DNA of 64,000 nt from Deinococcus piscis (GTDB taxonomy: Bacteria > Deinococcota > Deinococci > Deinococcales > Deinococcaceae), in the NCBI RefSeq assembly GCF_014653275.1, contig NZ_BNAL01000002.1, forward strand, positions 123,569 through 187,568, written 5' to 3'. The notes under the pieces were generated by a model. It was not told where the DNA came from. It searched no databases and saw only the letters and a list, made by a program, of their open reading frames with translations. Below are positions 63,109-64,000 of the stretch, piece by piece. A program made the position numbers and the translations under genes. Each line of letters begins with the position of its first letter. The stretch's first letter is position 1.

Positions 63109-63725
63109 CCTCTGACTCCTCCACGATTGACCCTGCCACCCTCGATTTCGCCAAGATGGACGGCCTGCTGCCCTGCGTCGTGCAGGACGCCGACACCGCG
63201 CAGGTTCTGATGCTGGGCTACATGAACGAAGCGGCGCTGGAGCATACGCAGGAGAGTGGTCTGGTCACTTTTTACAGCCGGTCCAAGGAGCGCCTGTGGA
63301 CCAAAGGCGAAAGCTCCGGCCACACCTTGCAGCTGGTCCGCCTGAGCGCCGACTGCGACAGTGACGCGCTGCTGGTGCTGGCCCGTCCGCAGGGGCCAAC
63401 CTGCCACACCGGGGCTGTCAGCTGCTTCAGCGCAGAGCCGCCCGCCCTGGAAATGCTGGGCCGCCTGGAACGCACCGTGCAGGACAGGCGCGGAGCCGAC
63501 CCCCAGCAGAGCTACACCGCCCGGCTGCTTCAGGGCGAGCCGCGCCGCGCCGCGCAGAAGGTGGGCGAAGAAGGCGTAGAAGTGGCCCTGGCCGCCGTGA
63601 CCCAGAGTGATGAGGCCCTGCTGGGCGAGGCCGCCGACCTGCTGTATCACCTGCTGGTGGTCCTGGCCCTGCGCGGCCTGCGGCTACAGGACGTGACCAG
63701 CGTACTGCGGCAACGCTCACACTGA
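63105..63725 (+). CDS. hisI: bifunctional phosphoribosyl-AMP cyclohydrolase / phosphoribosyl-ATP pyrophosphatase (HisIE)
   Basis: A 206-residue fusion of two early his enzymes. Residues 1-110 are the HisI cyclohydrolase: [44 protein letters not shown] and [12 protein letters not shown] with the zinc Cys residues. Residues 115-206 are the HisE pyrophosphatase: [36 protein letters not shown] and [13 protein letters not shown]. It is the last gene of the operon. The fusion and its terminal place match the enteric operon. ATGA overlap with hisF. Confidence 0.95.
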   Translation: MTSDSSTIDPATLDFAKMDGLLPCVVQDADTAQVLMLGYMNEAALEHTQESGLVTFYSRSKERLWTKGESSGHTLQLVRLSADCDSDALLVLARPQGPTCHTGAVSCFSAEPPALEMLGRLERTVQDRRGADPQQSYTARLLQGEPRRAAQKVGEEGVEVALAAVTQSDEALLGEAADLLYHLLVVLALRGLRLQDVTSVLRQRSH

Positions 63726-63730
63726 GCAGC

Positions 63731-63796
63731 GTTGTTCCAACAGTCCACGGAACACCGCCCCACCTGTGAAGGCCGGGGCGGTCTTGGAAGAACAAC
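63731..63796 (+). other. nested hairpin after hisIE
   Basis: GTTGTTCC (63731-63738) can pair with GG..AACAAC (63786-63796). Inside it, ACCGCCCC (63754-63761) pairs with GGGGCGGT (63775-63782). It begins 6 bp after the hisIE stop and lacks a T-run, so it is a weak candidate terminator or RNA-stabilising element at the 3' end of the his mRNA. Confidence 0.45.
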
Positions 63797-64000
63797 TCTG
63801 GGGCACACCTCAGGTTAAACGTCGCAGCCAAAAGCGCGCAGCAGGTCATGCTCGGTCACGGGTGGGCGGGCGGCGTGGGGCTGGGGCCGGGGGGCCGGCG
63901 CGGTCTGCACCTTCACTGGCCGGGAAAAAAGCTTTCTATTGATAACGGCGTAGATTTGAGTTCATAAGATGGAGGGGCATTTGAACATAGCGAACTCGTT
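63797..64000. other. window end: two possible gene edges, neither proven
   Basis: On the plus strand ATG 63969 opens a frame (MEGHLNIANS) that leaves the window. An AT-rich stretch at 63935-63968 could be its promoter. On the minus strand a frame ending at 63816 reads ...PVTEHDLLRAFGCDV, but is closed by an upstream TGA within about 50 codons and has no convincing start. No other structure was identified. Confidence 0.25.

Noticed and set aside
63816..63930. Minus-strand frame ending ...EHDLLRAFGCDV at the window end
   Set aside because: An in-frame TGA lies a short distance upstream and no start codon with a promoter or ribosome binding site is convincing. The PVKVQ string shared with the first bases of the window is too short to mean homology.

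Overview
The window is a GC-rich, gene-dense bacterial chromosome or megaplasmid segment, most probably from the genus Deinococcus (inferred, not proven). The reasons are a hemE-hemH-hemY heme cluster, and at least ten genes whose start codon lies 6-7 nt downstream of a TANNNT -10 box with no ribosome binding site, the leaderless-mRNA signature known from Deinococcus. No rRNA, tRNA, CRISPR array or intact insertion sequence was seen.

Layout. 1-6.1 kb: an unidentified ORF end, rsgA (minus), a DedA membrane protein and the heme genes hemE-hemH-hemY, with octanucleotide tandem repeats in the spacers. 6.1-11.2 kb: two tandem DUF1990 genes, a CotH-like lipoprotein, an IclR regulator and a divergent alpha/beta hydrolase preceded by a leaderless 29-codon ORF. 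11.3-19.7 kb: histidine utilisation (hutU, hutG, hutI, a YjiH-type membrane protein, hutH), interrupted on the other strand by a C39-like peptidase lipoprotein. 19.7-27.7 kb: a MarR regulator with a DHA2-type efflux pump, a LysR regulator, a PI-PLC-like lipoprotein, a CoA-disulfide-reductase-like flavoenzyme and a 5'-nucleotidase lipoprotein.

27.8-34.8 kb: a complete tryptophan operon, trpL-trpE-trpG-trpD-trpCF-trpB-trpA. It has a fused TrpC-TrpF, proteins that read like the enteric gammaproteobacterial versions, and a leader peptide with three consecutive Trp codons ahead of an intrinsic terminator. The trpL start codon sits 7 nt after a near-consensus promoter, so the attenuator appears to be read from a leaderless mRNA. 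A tyrosine-recombinase-like gene with degenerate catalytic motifs abuts trpA. 35.8-42.3 kb: a pseudokinase/SH3b/beta-helix membrane protein, an oligopeptide ABC transporter binding protein and a tRNA nucleotidyltransferase. 42.5-49.2 kb: amino-sugar uptake and catabolism (nagB-II-like isomerase, nagA, ptsI, ptsH, PTS EIICBA) with paired palindromic operators. 49.7-56.2 kb: a Thr-rich lipoprotein, a BASS-family transporter, a MoaD-MoaE fusion, a lytic transglycosylase, and a glycoside-hydrolase/acyl-CoA-dehydrogenase fusion overlapping a PIG-L deacetylase gene.

56.1-63.7 kb: argF (leaderless, perfect TATAAT), then a histidine operon hisL-hisG-hisD-hisNB-hisH-hisA-hisF-hisIE. It is also enteric in order and fusions but lacks hisC, and has a short leader peptide with three consecutive His codons. 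The most exciting content is the pair of enteric-like biosynthetic operons, each with a leader-peptide control region, and the unexplained GH/ACAD/PIG-L gene pair. Family and pathway assignments come from reading motifs by eye; no database search was run.
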